Notes under the pieces: model-generated
Told to the model about the DNA's origin: nothing
Seen by the model: the letters and a program-made list of their open reading frames with translations, nothing else
Databases searched by the model: none
Made by a program: the position numbers and the translations under genes
Shown here: positions 50,501-56,269 of the stretch, piece after piece
How positions within the stretch are numbered: position 1 is the first letter of the stretch
How the letters are laid out: every line of letters starts with the position of its first letter
NCBI GenBank assembly: GCA_933228675.1
Contig: OW121743.1
Span: 81,853,863 to 81,917,862 of the forward strand
Direction: 5' to 3'
Length of the DNA: 64,000 nt
DNA from: Stomorhina lunata
Taxonomy: Eukaryota > Arthropoda > Insecta > Diptera > Rhiniidae

Positions 50501-53500
50501 CGAAAATTGACTATAGGAAATTTTTCGAAAATTGACTATTTATAGGAAATTTTTCGAAAATTGACTATTTATAGGAAATTTTTCGAAAATTGACTATTTA
50601 AAGGAAATTTTTCGAAAGTTTTCTATTTATAGGAAATTTTTCGAAAATTGACTATTTATAGAGAATTTTTCGAAAATTGACTATTTATAGGGAATTTTTC
50701 GAAAATTGATTATTTATAGGAAATTTTTTGAAAATTTACTATTTATAGAAACTTTTTCGAAAATTGACTATTTATAGGAAATTTTTCGAAAATTGACTAT
50801 TTAAAGGAAATTTTTCGAAAGTTTTCTATTTATAGGAAATTTTTCGAAAATTGACTATTTATAGGGAATTTTTCGAAAATTGACTATTTATAGGGAATTT
50901 TTCGAAAATTGACTATTTATAGAAAATTCTTCGAAAATTTACTATTTATAGGAAATTTTTCGAAAATTGGCTATATGTAGGAAATTTTTCGTAAATTGAC
51001 TATTTATAGGAAATTTTTCGAAAATTGACTATTTATAGGAAATTTTTCGAAAATTTACTATTTATAGGAAATTTTTCGAAAATTGACTATTTATAAGAAA
51101 TTTTTCGAAAATTGGCTATATATAGGAAATTTTTCGTAAATTGACTATTTATAGGAAATTTTTCGAAAATTGACTATTTATAGGAAATTTTTCGAAAATT
51201 GACTATTTATAGAAAAAATTTTCGAAAATTGACTATTAATAGGAAATTTTTCTTAAATTGACTATTTATAGGAAATTTTTCGAAAATTGACTATTTGTAG
51301 GAAATTTTTCGCAAATTGACTATTTATAGGAAATTTTTCGAAAATTGACTATTTATAGGAAATTTTTCGAAAATTGACTATTTATAGGAAATTTTTCGAA
51401 AATTGACTATTTATAGAAAATTTTTCGAAAATTGACTATTTATAGAAAATTTTTCGAAAATTGGCTATATATAGGAAATTTTTCGAAAATTGACTATTTA
51501 TAGGAAATTTTGCGAAAATTGACTATTTATAGAAAATTTTTCGAAAATTGACTATTTATAGAAAATTTTTCGAAAATTGACTATTTATAGAAAATTGGCT
51601 ATATATAGGAAATTTTTCGAAAATTGACTATTTATAGGAAATTTTGCGAAAATTGACTATTTATAGGAAATTTTTCGAAAATTGACTATTTATAGGAAAT
51701 TTTTCGAAAATTGACTATTTATAGGAAATTTTTCGAAAATTGACTATTTATAGGAAATTTTTCGAAAATTGACTATTTATAGGAAATTTTTCGAAAATTG
51801 ACTATTTATAGAAAATTTTTCAAAAATTGACTATTTATAGAAAATTTTTCGAAAATTGACTATTTATAGGAAATTTTACGAAAATATACTATTTATAGGA
51901 AATTTTTCGAAAATTGAAATTTTTCAAAAATTGACTTTTTATAGAAAATTTTTCGAAAATTGACTATTTATAGGAAATTTAACGAAAATTGACTATTTAT
52001 AGGAAATTTTTCGAAAATTGACTATTTATAGAAAATTTTCGAAAATTGACTATTCATAGGAAATTTTTCGAAAATTGACTATTTAAGGAAATTTTTTGAA
52101 AATTGACTATAGGAAATATTTCGAAAATTGACAATTTATAGAAAATTTTTCGAAAATTGACTATTTATATAAAATTTTTCGAAAATTTACTATTTAAAGG
52201 CAATTTTTCGAAAATTTACTATTTATAGGCAATTTTTCGAAAATTTACTATTCATAGGATATTTTTCGAAAATTGACTATTTATAGGAAATTTTTCGAAA
52301 ATTGACTATTTATAGGAAATTTTTCGAAAATTGACTATTTATAGAAAATTTATCGAAAATTGACTATTTATAGGAAATTTTTTAAAAGTTGACTATTTAT
52401 AGAGTTTTCTATATAAAAGTTGTTGGTGGGAAGAGTTTTCTATAGAAAAGTTGTCAGTGGGAAGAGTTTTCTATTGAAAGGTTGTCGGTGTGGAAGAGTT
52501 TTCTATAGAAAAGTTCTCAGTGGGAAGAGTTTTGTATAGAAAAGTTGTCGGTGGGAAAAGTTTTCTATAGAAAAGTTGTAGGTGGGAAGAGTTTATTTTA
52601 TAAACAAGTTGTAGATGGAAAAGTTTTTATAGAAAAGTTGCAGGTGGAAAGAGTTTTCTATAGAAAAGTTGTAGGTGATATAAGTTTTCTTTACATAATC
52701 TGACATTGGGAGAGTCTTCTATAAAAACGATGTCAAAAGGGAGAGTTTGCCTTAGAAAAGTTGTCCGTGAAAAAGTCGTATTAAGCCAAAAGTTAAAAAA
52801 AATAATAAATAATTTTGGTAGTTTTGTATACATTGGTATATATTCGTGCATTTACACATAATTAAATTATGATTTATCTTAAAATTTAAAGTTATTTAGA
52901 CTATAATATAATTATTTGCAATACAAAAAGATATATTCACAGTCATATAAAATAATTCCCTATTATTATTATATTTAATCAAAATTATTCCAAGTGGGGG
53001 GTATTTATACTAACTCACATATTTATTTGTCTTCATTTCTATAATACAATTTGTTCAATGTGGTTGGCTGGTTTAGTCATCTTGGGAATATTTCGTCTTA
53101 TAAAACTCTCATTCCCCATTTACAAGGGCAGTACCTAAAGAAAAATCTAGTGTGCAACGTCCAATGTTGCCGTAGTATTTTTGGGAAATTATCTTCTTTG
53201 ATGTAATAGTCCCTAAACTGAATGAAATAAAAACTATATTTTTCTCGGTTGGATCTAAAATTAAATTACATTTTTAACAATCGTTATAAAAAAACTGTTT
53301 AGTGTATAGTCCATTTGTGGCAACACTGCTCATTGCCAGTAAAGATTTATATGTTTTCTAATATTAAAGCCACATGTAGAGTTTAGCAGCAGAAAACCAC
53401 AAGATTTTATAATTTAATAAAATTCTATGTTGTTTTTTTCCCATTCTCACCACATTTGTATCATAAACATAAAAAAGAAAATACTGTCGAATGTTCGTAC

Positions 53501-55991
53501 CTACTAGTGGCTTTTTTTTGTACTTTAAATAAAAAAGTATTTAATTTAACAGGAAATTGTATTTGGAATCTCTTTGGAACTAACTACAACAATATGTTGA
53601 GTTTCACTTCTCTATTCCATTTTTCCCACTGCATGTCTCTATGATGTTTTTTTTTTTGCTAATAACGCCAAAAGACGTGCTTACTTAAGTTTTCATGTTC
53701 ATTGTAAGTTAAAGTTGGTTTTACTTAATTTGAAGGAAAAATAGAAGACTTTGGTCAAAGCAAATGCGACAGGACATAGACGAAATCGTGATAATATACA
53801 AACGAAACTTGTTTGTCTAAGCTTAAAACTGTCCAATTTGAAAGAAATATGTATTATGGGACATTATCTGTTTAGATTTTACATAGCAAAGTTGATGGTG
53901 GGAAGATTTTCGTATTAAATGGGAAGAGTTTTCAATAAAAAAGTTGTCTATGCGATAAGTTTTCTATAAAAAAATTGTCGATGTTAAGAGTTTTCTATAG
54001 AAAAGTTGTCAATGGGAAAAGTTTTCTATAGAAAAGTTGTCGGTGGGAAGAGTTTTCTACAGAAAAGTTGTCGATGGGAAGAATTTTCTATAGAAAAGTT
54101 GTCGATGGGAAGAGTTTTCTATAGAAAAGTTGTCGATGGGAAGAGTTTTCTATAAAAAAAAGTTGTCGATGGGAAGAGTTTTCTATAGAAAAGTTGTCAA
54201 TGGGAAGAGTTTTATATAGAAACGTTGTAGAAGGGAAGAGTTTTTTTTTTTATAGAAAAGTCGATGGGAAGAGTTTTCTATAGAAAAGTTGTCGATGGGA
54301 AGAGTTTTCTATAGAAAAGATGTCGATGAGAAGAGTTTTCTATAGAAAAGATGTCGATGGAAAGAGTCTTCTATAGAAAAGTTGTCGATGGAAAGAGTTT
54401 TCTATAGAAAAGATGTCGATGGGAAGAGTTTTCTATAAAAAAGTTGTCGATGGGAAGGGTTTTCTATAGAAAAGTTGTCGATGGAAAGAGTTTTCTATAG
54501 AAAAGTTGTCGATGGAAAGAGTTTTCTGTAGAAAAGTTGTCGATGGGAAGAGTTTTCTATAGAAAGGTTGTTGATTGGAAGAGTTTTCTATAAAAAAGTT
54601 GTCGATGGGAATAGTTTTCTATAGAAAAGTTGTCGACGGAAAGAGTTTTCTATAGAAAAGTTGTCGACGGGAAGAGTTTTCTATAGAAAAGATGTCGATG
54701 GGTACAGTTTTCTATAGAAAAGATGTCGATGGGAAGAGTTTTCTATAGAAAAGTTGTCGGTGGGAAGAGTTTTCATAGAAAAGTTATCGATGGGAAGAGT
54801 TTTCTATAGAAAAGATGGCGGTGGGAAGAATTTTCTATAGAAAAGTTGTCGATAGGAAGTGTTTTCTATAGAAAAGTTGTAGATGGAAAAAGTTTTCTAT
54901 AGAAAAGTTTTCGATGGAAAGAGTCTTCTATAGAAAAGTTGTCGATGGAAAGAGTTTTCTATAGAAAAGTTGTCGATGGGAAGAGTTTTCTATAGAGAAG
55001 TTGTCGATGGGAAGGGTTTTCTATAAAAAAGTTGTCGATAGGAAGAGTTTTCTATAGAAAAGTTGTCGATAGGAAGTGTTTTCTGTAGAAAAGTTGTCGA
55101 TGGAAAAAGTTTTCTATAGAAAAGTTTTCGATGGAAAGAGCCTTCTATAGAAAAGTTGTCGATGGAAACAGTTTTCTATAGAAAAGTTGTCGATGGGAAG
55201 AGTTTTCTATAGAAAAGTTTCCGATGGGAAGGGTTTTCTATAGAAAAGTTGTCGATGGAAAGAGTTTTCTATAGAAAAGTTGTCGATGGGAAGAGTTTTC
55301 TATATAAAAGTTGTCGATAGAAAGAGTTTTCTATAGAAAAGTTTTCAATGGGAAGAATTTTCTATAGAAAAGATATCAATGGAAAAAGTCTTATATAGAA
55401 AAGTTGTCTAAACTAAAATACCTTGATCTGAAGTATGACTTTTATTCGTCATAAGCTCGCAGGATATGAAAAAAAAAATATCCCTTTTTTCCTGTAAAAT
55501 AGTTTTTGTTTGTTTTGGCTCCCGCATTTCTATTGTTTGACCAATAACTACATCCCTAACTCAATTCTCATATGTTTATGTAGAAAATAAGAAAACAAAA
55601 AAAAACTATATTTCCCCCTTTTTTTCTACTTTCCTTTATATCTTCATTTTTGCCATGTAATATTTCCTCTTACTATTTTCTTTTCTACTTCCAGATGGGA
55701 AAACTAATGACGGAGTCACATGTGTCACTACGTGATGATTTCCAAGTATCATGCATAGAACTGGATGTTCTTGTCGATGCGGCCATTAATTGTCCTGGTG
55801 TTCTGGGATCACGTATGACTGGCGGTGGCTTTGGTGGCTGCACTGTGACACTTTTGCAACGCAATGCTGTCGACACTGTTGTTGCTGCGATGCGTGAGCA
55901 TTTCATCAAGAAATTCAATAAAACAGCAGCTGACGGTATTGAATTTTATATTTGCACTCCAAGTCAAGGAGCCAGAAAAATACAATTATAA
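5371..55991 (+). CDS. Galk: Galactokinase, complete gene, seven coding exons
   Basis: This gene encodes cytosolic galactokinase, which phosphorylates alpha-D-galactose with ATP to galactose-1-phosphate, the entry step of the Leloir pathway. The exons listed separately join in frame to 1263 nt, giving 420 residues plus stop; animal GALK1-type enzymes are about 390 residues. The galactokinase signature [13 protein letters not shown] is at residues 40-52. The GHMP ATP-binding motif [11 protein letters not shown] is at 149-159. GIMDQ, with the presumed catalytic Asp202, is at 199-203. The C-terminal GHMP motif TGGGFGGC is at 364-371. All six introns are GT-AG and all phases agree. Intron lengths are 214, 8256, 241, 8791, 18715 and 13141 bp, and the four long ones are dominated by satellite arrays. 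The start is the first ATG of the conserved reading frame, in an AAAAATG context. No frameshift or internal stop is seen, so the gene looks functional. The symbol follows the Drosophila name. Confidence 0.95.
5762..5910 (+). CDS. Galk: Galk coding exon 2
   Basis: This exon encodes residues 60-108 plus two bases of codon 109. It opens with [11 protein letters not shown], the continuation expected after VLPM in galactokinases, and includes DEPRRCKF as in animal GALK1. A Gly-rich stretch, GGKGGG, and NEVDIITCC lie between them and make this part slightly longer than in shorter homologues. The acceptor is ...ttgaaag at 5761 and the donor gtgagt at 5911. The preceding intron is only 214 bp and free of satellite. 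Confidence 0.94.
5990..9360 (+). repeat. Satellite family A array, forward, 29-bp GTAAA variant (A2)
   Basis: This array fills the first half of Galk intron 2. The dominant unit here is 29 bp: GTAAATTTTTGAAAAATTTC, then CTATAAAAA. The short stretch 7865-8100 returns to the 31-bp AGAAAA form. Diagnostic variants recur in the same order about 1.5-1.6 kb apart, showing a large internal duplication (see findings). The array is far more diverged than A1 or A7. Confidence 0.95.
9361..11424. other. Intron 2 spacer, no gene seen
   Basis: Overlapping open frames exist on both strands at 9720-10450, but their composition is that of AT-rich noncoding DNA, none has a recognisable domain and none has splice or start context. 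A short isolated family A fragment in reverse orientation lies near 10475-10530. Confidence 0.5.
11425..13560 (-). repeat. Satellite family A array, reverse orientation (A3)
   Basis: This occupies the second half of Galk intron 2. On the + strand the unit reads CTATTTTTATAGGAAATTT then TTCAAAAATTTT, the complement of the unit in A1 and A2. The core 11880-12560 is nearly uniform and the right side (12600-13480) drifts to an ACTATTTTTATAGG form. Together with A2 it forms a multi-kilobase inverted repeat inside one intron. Confidence 0.96.
13561..14166. other. Intron 2 distal spacer
   Basis: Unique AT-rich sequence leading to the exon 3 acceptor. TTGTTCGTTCGTTGTTCGTTC near 14110-14130 is a short simple repeat. 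No gene is seen. Confidence 0.4.
14167..14373 (+). CDS. Galk: Galk coding exon 3
   Basis: This exon encodes the rest of codon 109 to two bases of codon 178. It contains WSNYIKGVI, then the GHMP kinase ATP-binding motif [11 protein letters not shown] at residues 149-159, followed by [10 protein letters not shown]. The acceptor ttttccag ends at 14166 and the donor gtaagt starts at 14374. It lies between an 8.3-kb satellite-filled intron and a 241-bp intron. Confidence 0.96.
14615..14740 (+). CDS. Galk: Galk coding exon 4
   Basis: This exon encodes residues 178 (split codon) to 219 plus two bases of 220. It contains [18 protein letters not shown], which is highly conserved in galactokinases. 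Asp202 of GIMDQ corresponds to the catalytic aspartate (Asp186 in human GALK1). The acceptor ttctag ends at 14614 and the donor gtaagt starts at 14741. Confidence 0.96.
14875..16510 (-). repeat. Satellite family A array, reverse orientation, degraded (A4)
   Basis: Starting about 135 bp after the exon 4 donor, this array has the same unit as A3 but with many substitutions, deletions and poly-T expansions. Few adjacent units are identical, so it looks old and no longer homogenised. Confidence 0.92.
16511..17734. other. Intron 4 spacer with CAA/CAG-rich stretch
   Basis: No gene is supported. 17085-17200 is rich in CAACAA, GCAGCA and GCATCA trinucleotides (opa-like simple sequence), which makes an artificial open frame at 17046-17372 of low complexity (Thr/Ala). 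17400-17600 is a matching TTG/GCT-rich stretch. Confidence 0.5.
17735..19290 (+). repeat. Satellite family A array, forward orientation (A5)
   Basis: The left part (17735-18140) is degraded and the middle (18150-18760) is near-uniform with 31-bp units. The right part carries a compound unit with GGGATATTTTTAAAAAG repeated at 18901, 19058 and 19244. The array lies in Galk intron 4, opposite in orientation to A4. Confidence 0.95.
19291..20734. other. Intron 4 spacer, no gene seen
   Basis: Unique AT-rich sequence. A 114-codon open frame at 19498-19842 has no domain and no splice context and is most likely chance. Confidence 0.45.
20735..22760 (+). repeat. Satellite family A array, forward orientation (A6)
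   Basis: About 65 units. 21180-21620 is the most uniform part. From about 21690 the TAGTAAATTTTTG variant takes over and the right edge (22300-22700) contains compound repeats with AAAATTGAAAATTT. This is the third array in intron 4. Confidence 0.95.
22761..23531. other. Intron 4 distal spacer with TG-rich tracts
   Basis: Short TG/TGTA runs lie at 22972-23008 and 23466-23500, the latter just upstream of the exon 5 acceptor. The open frame at 23058-23459 has no recognisable domain. Confidence 0.45.
23532..23719 (+). CDS. Galk: Galk coding exon 5
   Basis: This exon encodes Arg220 (split codon) to residue 282 plus one base of codon 283. The segments [17 protein letters not shown] and TRRKQC match the conserved central galactokinase block. 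The acceptor tttctgcag ends at 23531, just after a TG-rich tract, and the donor is gtaatt at 23720. The next coding exon is 18.7 kb away. Confidence 0.95.
23720..24510. other. Intron 5 proximal spacer
   Basis: Unique sequence with a poly-A run at 24006-24021. No gene or array is seen. Confidence 0.4.
24511..25310 (+). repeat. Dispersed repeat, copy 2 (fullest copy)
   Basis: It starts with a hairpin-forming end, TATACCCTTCACCACCATAG then GTGGAAAGGGTATTATAAG. It contains GCGATGTCCGTCCGTCTGGC with short GGCT repeats, and ends TGGTGAAGGGTATCATATGG, then GACCGACTATAGCACTTTC and TTACTTGTTTTC. The first 13 bp and the GGTGAAGGGTATC near the 3' end are complementary. The last about 18 bp are duplicated just beyond (25310-25330). 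No open frame survives. Sequences of this type are scattered through fly genomes; the family name is not certain. Confidence 0.85.
25735..26290. repeat. Satellite family C array (C1)
   Basis: About 20 tandem units of 28-30 bp built from ATCAAAAATTTTTCTATAG followed by AAAATTTTTT. The unit contains two overlapping dyads, AAAAATTTTT and TTTTCTATAGAAAA, the latter being the family B core. It lies in Galk intron 5. Confidence 0.95.
26387..26462. other. GC-richer insert between family C arrays, tRNA-like traces
   Basis: This 75-bp block stands out from its AT-rich surroundings. It opens with a 6-bp perfect hairpin (CTCGAC-tgtg-GTCGAG). TGTGGTCGAGGGCGC resembles a tRNA A-box region, and GCGTTCAAAA a weak B-box. 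It may be a decayed tRNA-derived element, but no cloverleaf can be drawn. Confidence 0.3.
26510..26955. repeat. Satellite family C array, degraded (C2)
   Basis: Same unit as C1 but with frequent indels and loss of CTATAG in many copies. It is probably the same array as C1, split by the insert at about 26290-26510. Confidence 0.88.
26956..28384. other. Intron 5 spacer, with a short dispersed-repeat tail
   Basis: No gene is seen. At 27327-27353 the sequence GACTATAATACATTCTTACT resembles the 3' end of the dispersed repeat (copy 2 has GACTATAGCACTTTCTTACT), so a decayed copy may end here. Confidence 0.45.
28385..30220 (+). repeat. Satellite family A array, forward, highly homogeneous (A7)
   Basis: More than 50 consecutive 31-bp units between about 28470 and 30110 are almost identical, with only scattered single-base differences (for example 28640, 29016, 29530). 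This uniformity suggests recent amplification or active homogenisation. The edges are degraded over about 100 bp on each side. It lies in Galk intron 5. Confidence 0.98.
30221..31489. other. Intron 5 spacer, no gene seen
   Basis: Unique AT-rich sequence. A short GACGAC/GATGATGATG run lies near 31251-31275. No coding or RNA gene is supported. Confidence 0.4.
31490..33290 (+). repeat. Satellite family A array, forward, with compound repeat (A8)
   Basis: It mixes AGAAAA and AGTAAA forms of the unit. An aberrant unit containing ATAAATATTA recurs at 31577, 31929 and 32176, marking a higher-order repeat. The 2929-3130 bp part of the array (32830-33150) is mostly the TAGTAAATTTTT form. It lies in Galk intron 5. 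Confidence 0.95.
33291..34204. other. Intron 5 spacer, no gene seen
   Basis: Unique AT-rich sequence. The small open frame at 33426-33620 has no features of a gene. Confidence 0.4.
34205..36565 (+). repeat. Satellite family A array, forward, with palindromic variant block (A9)
   Basis: From about 34310 to 35590 most units read AGGAAATTTTT-G-AAAAATTTCCT, which makes a perfect 23-bp inverted repeat inside each unit. From about 35600 the common AGAAAA form returns. It lies in Galk intron 5 and ends in a poly-A run near 36568-36581. Confidence 0.96.
36566..37102. other. Intron 5 spacer, no gene seen
   Basis: Unique sequence, slightly less AT-rich around 36620-36680. No feature is recognised. 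Confidence 0.4.
37103..37290. repeat. Possible SINE-like fragment
   Basis: It starts CTTACCCAGCAAAACTTT, which recurs inverted (with one mismatch and one extra base) at 38374-38392. It ends with a B-box-like GGTTCAAATTCC at 37248-37259 followed by CACCAAGGGCAACAA and a T run. The arrangement of B box, short spacer and A/T run parallels the sequence at 38123-38150, so the two may be copies of one pol III-type family. Confidence 0.35.
37291..38073. other. Less AT-rich stretch of unknown origin
   Basis: 37420-37860 is visibly less AT-rich than its surroundings and free of satellite. The minus-strand open frame at 37652-37873 has no recognisable domain. It may be a decayed mobile element. Confidence 0.35.
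38074..38146 (+). tRNA. tRNA-Ala(AGC)-like sequence, probably pseudogene or SINE head
   Basis: This is 73 nt long. The A box TAGCTCAGTGG (38081-38091) and B box GGTTCGAGCCC (38123-38133) match pol III promoters exactly. TATGAT and ATCATA at the ends pair over 6 bp, and the D stem GCTC/GAGT pairs. The loop CTAGCAG places AGC in the anticodon position, with U at position 33. The anticodon stem has one mismatch, the T stem is poor, and the 3' side is about 3 nt too long. There is no 4-T terminator close by; an A run follows. It is therefore more likely tRNA-derived than a working tRNA gene. Confidence 0.5.
38191..38222. repeat. Facing (CAA)n and (TTG)n runs
   Basis: CAACAACAA-AAACG-TTGTTGTTGTTGTTG forms a short hairpin. 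It lies about 45 bp after the tRNA-like sequence and could be part of its tail. Confidence 0.8.
38229..38393. repeat. Short foldback-type repeat
   Basis: Its left end, GCTTACCCA, and right end, TGGGTTAAG, are near-complementary, giving a unit of about 160 bp. The right end matches, inverted, the CTTACCCAGCAAAACTTT start at 37103. Similar short ends in both places suggest a small nonautonomous family. Confidence 0.35.
38545..38720. repeat. 12-bp minisatellite
   Basis: About 14 diverged copies of CTATGTCTTAGT (variants CTATATCTTAGT, CCATGTCTTAGT). It is GC-richer than and unrelated to the 31-bp satellites. Confidence 0.9.
38721..39369. other. Intron 5 spacer, no gene seen
   Basis: T-rich unique sequence. 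The open frame at 38740-38955 is Phe/Leu-rich from T-richness and has no gene context. Confidence 0.4.
39370..40305 (-). repeat. Satellite family A array, reverse orientation (A10)
   Basis: Reverse-oriented units with much divergence. It turns directly into the forward array A11 near 40305, without a spacer. Confidence 0.93.
40306..41910 (+). repeat. Satellite family A array, forward orientation (A11)
   Basis: About 50 units. An insertion-type variant AAAAAAATAGTAAACTTTTG occurs near 40686 and again near 41045, marking a local duplication of about 360 bp. It ends about 525 bp before exon 6. Confidence 0.95.
41911..42434. other. Intron 5 distal spacer
   Basis: Unique sequence ending in a T-rich polypyrimidine tract (42380-42412) before the exon 6 acceptor. 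No gene is seen. Confidence 0.4.
42435..42553 (+). CDS. Galk: Galk coding exon 6
   Basis: This exon encodes codon 283 (split) to residue 322. It includes the conserved helix [12 protein letters not shown] at residues 297-308, and [10 protein letters not shown] leading into exon 7. The acceptor attacag ends at 42434 and the donor gtaaaa starts at 42554. It is a 119-bp exon alone between introns of 18.7 and 13.1 kb, and is placed by homology and exact phase agreement on both sides. Confidence 0.94.
42554..44164. other. Intron 6 proximal spacer with ATC/CAT simple sequence
   Basis: No gene is supported. 43389-43465 and 43895-43925 contain CAT/ATC trinucleotide runs. The latter creates a small His-rich open frame (43811-43996, HHHHPHQP) of low complexity. 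Confidence 0.5.
44165..46530 (-). repeat. Satellite family A array, reverse orientation (A12)
   Basis: The core 45125-46140 is nearly uniform. A run of about eight successive units at 45430-45650 carries the private change CTATTTCTATAGG. A short strand switch at 44516-44562 forms a hairpin. The left part is degraded, and the right edge has brief orientation flips near 46415-46440. It lies in Galk intron 6. Confidence 0.96.
46535..46980 (+). repeat. Satellite family A array, forward orientation (A13)
   Basis: About 14 diverged forward units directly after the reverse array A12, making another head-to-head inverted repeat. Confidence 0.9.
46981..48814. other. Intron 6 spacer, no gene seen
   Basis: Unique sequence. 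Two overlapping open frames on opposite strands at 47241-47504 have no recognisable domain. 48300-48700 contains T-rich and TTG-rich stretches. Confidence 0.45.
48815..49850 (-). repeat. Satellite family B array, CACAGTG form (B1)
   Basis: About 33 units of 31 bp: CTTATCACAGTGACAA then CTTTTCTATAGAAAA. Each unit has the palindrome TTTTCTATAGAAAA and the odd dyad TCACAGTGA. The orientation is opposite to the arrays at 56270 and 60850. It lies in Galk intron 6. Confidence 0.97.
49851..50239. other. Intron 6 spacer
   Basis: A 390-bp unique AT-rich stretch between the B1 and D arrays. No gene is seen. Confidence 0.4.
50240..52395 (-). repeat. Satellite family D array (29-bp relative of family A)
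   Basis: About 73 units reading GACTATTTATAGG then AAATTTTTCGAAAATT on the + strand. Compared with reverse family A, ATTTTTATAGG has shortened to ATTTATAGG and TTCAAAAA has become TTCGAAAA. This introduces a TTCGAA palindrome and a CpG in nearly every unit. It lies in Galk intron 6 and passes directly into family B sequence at about 52395. Confidence 0.96.
52396..52780 (+). repeat. Satellite family B array, GGTGGGAAGAG form (B2)
   Basis: About 12 units: GAGTTTTCTATAGAAAAGTT followed by GTCGGTGGGAA, increasingly diverged to the right. It joins family D with no spacer. Confidence 0.93.
52781..53874. other. Intron 6 spacer, no gene seen
   Basis: Unique AT-rich sequence splitting B2 from B2b. 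The small open frame at 53456-53644 has no gene features. Confidence 0.4.
53875..55410 (+). repeat. Satellite family B array, GATGGGAAGAG form (B2b)
   Basis: About 49 units: GTCGATGGGAAGAG then TTTTCTATAGAAAAGTT. It shares the 20-bp core TTTTCTATAGAAAAGTTGTC with B3 and B4 but has a different variable half. It ends 284 bp before exon 7. Variants AAGATGTCGATGG, GGAAAGAG and GATAGGAAGTG recur in spaced groups, showing local duplications. Confidence 0.97.
55695..55991 (+). CDS. Galk: Galk coding exon 7 and stop
   Basis: This exon encodes residues 323-420 and the TAA stop at 55989-55991. It carries [16 protein letters not shown] and [19 protein letters not shown]; the Gly-rich stretch at residues 364-371 is the C-terminal GHMP motif that lines the active site. 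The acceptor is ...ctacttccag, ending at 55694. In-frame codons upstream of 55695 belong to the intron, so a start at an upstream ATG would be wrong. The last residues, ARKIQL, end where other galactokinases end. Confidence 0.96.
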   Translation: MGKLMTESHVSLRDDFQVSCIELDVLVDAAINCPGVLGSRMTGGGFGGCTVTLLQRNAVDTVVAAMREHFIKKFNKTAADGIEFYICTPSQGARKIQL

Positions 55992-56126
55992 ATAAGTGGC
56001 GACTGGAAGGGAATTGATGACCATTAGGGGAGAAAAGCTGAAGTGGTTTGGAAAATTTATTTAGCAATTATTTTACATAGAATTAATTATCTTGGCAGTC
56101 AATATACATTTGTATGCAATTATTGA

Positions 56127-56151
56127 AATAAATAAACAAAAAAGTAATAAA
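56127..56151 (+). terminator. Polyadenylation signals of Galk
   Basis: Three AATAAA hexamers (56127-56132, 56131-56136, 56146-56151) lie 136-160 bp after the Galk stop codon. They predict a short 3' UTR ending near 56165-56180, about 100 bp before the next satellite array begins. Confidence 0.7.
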
Positions 56152-56269
56152 GAAATAGATTGTTCTAGCTAGTCCCATGAAATCCCACAAGGATTTCTTT
56201 CAGAATAGTTCGCATAATTGATGGAAAGTACAATGTCACTTGTACAAAACCAGTGACTACTAAATGAGT

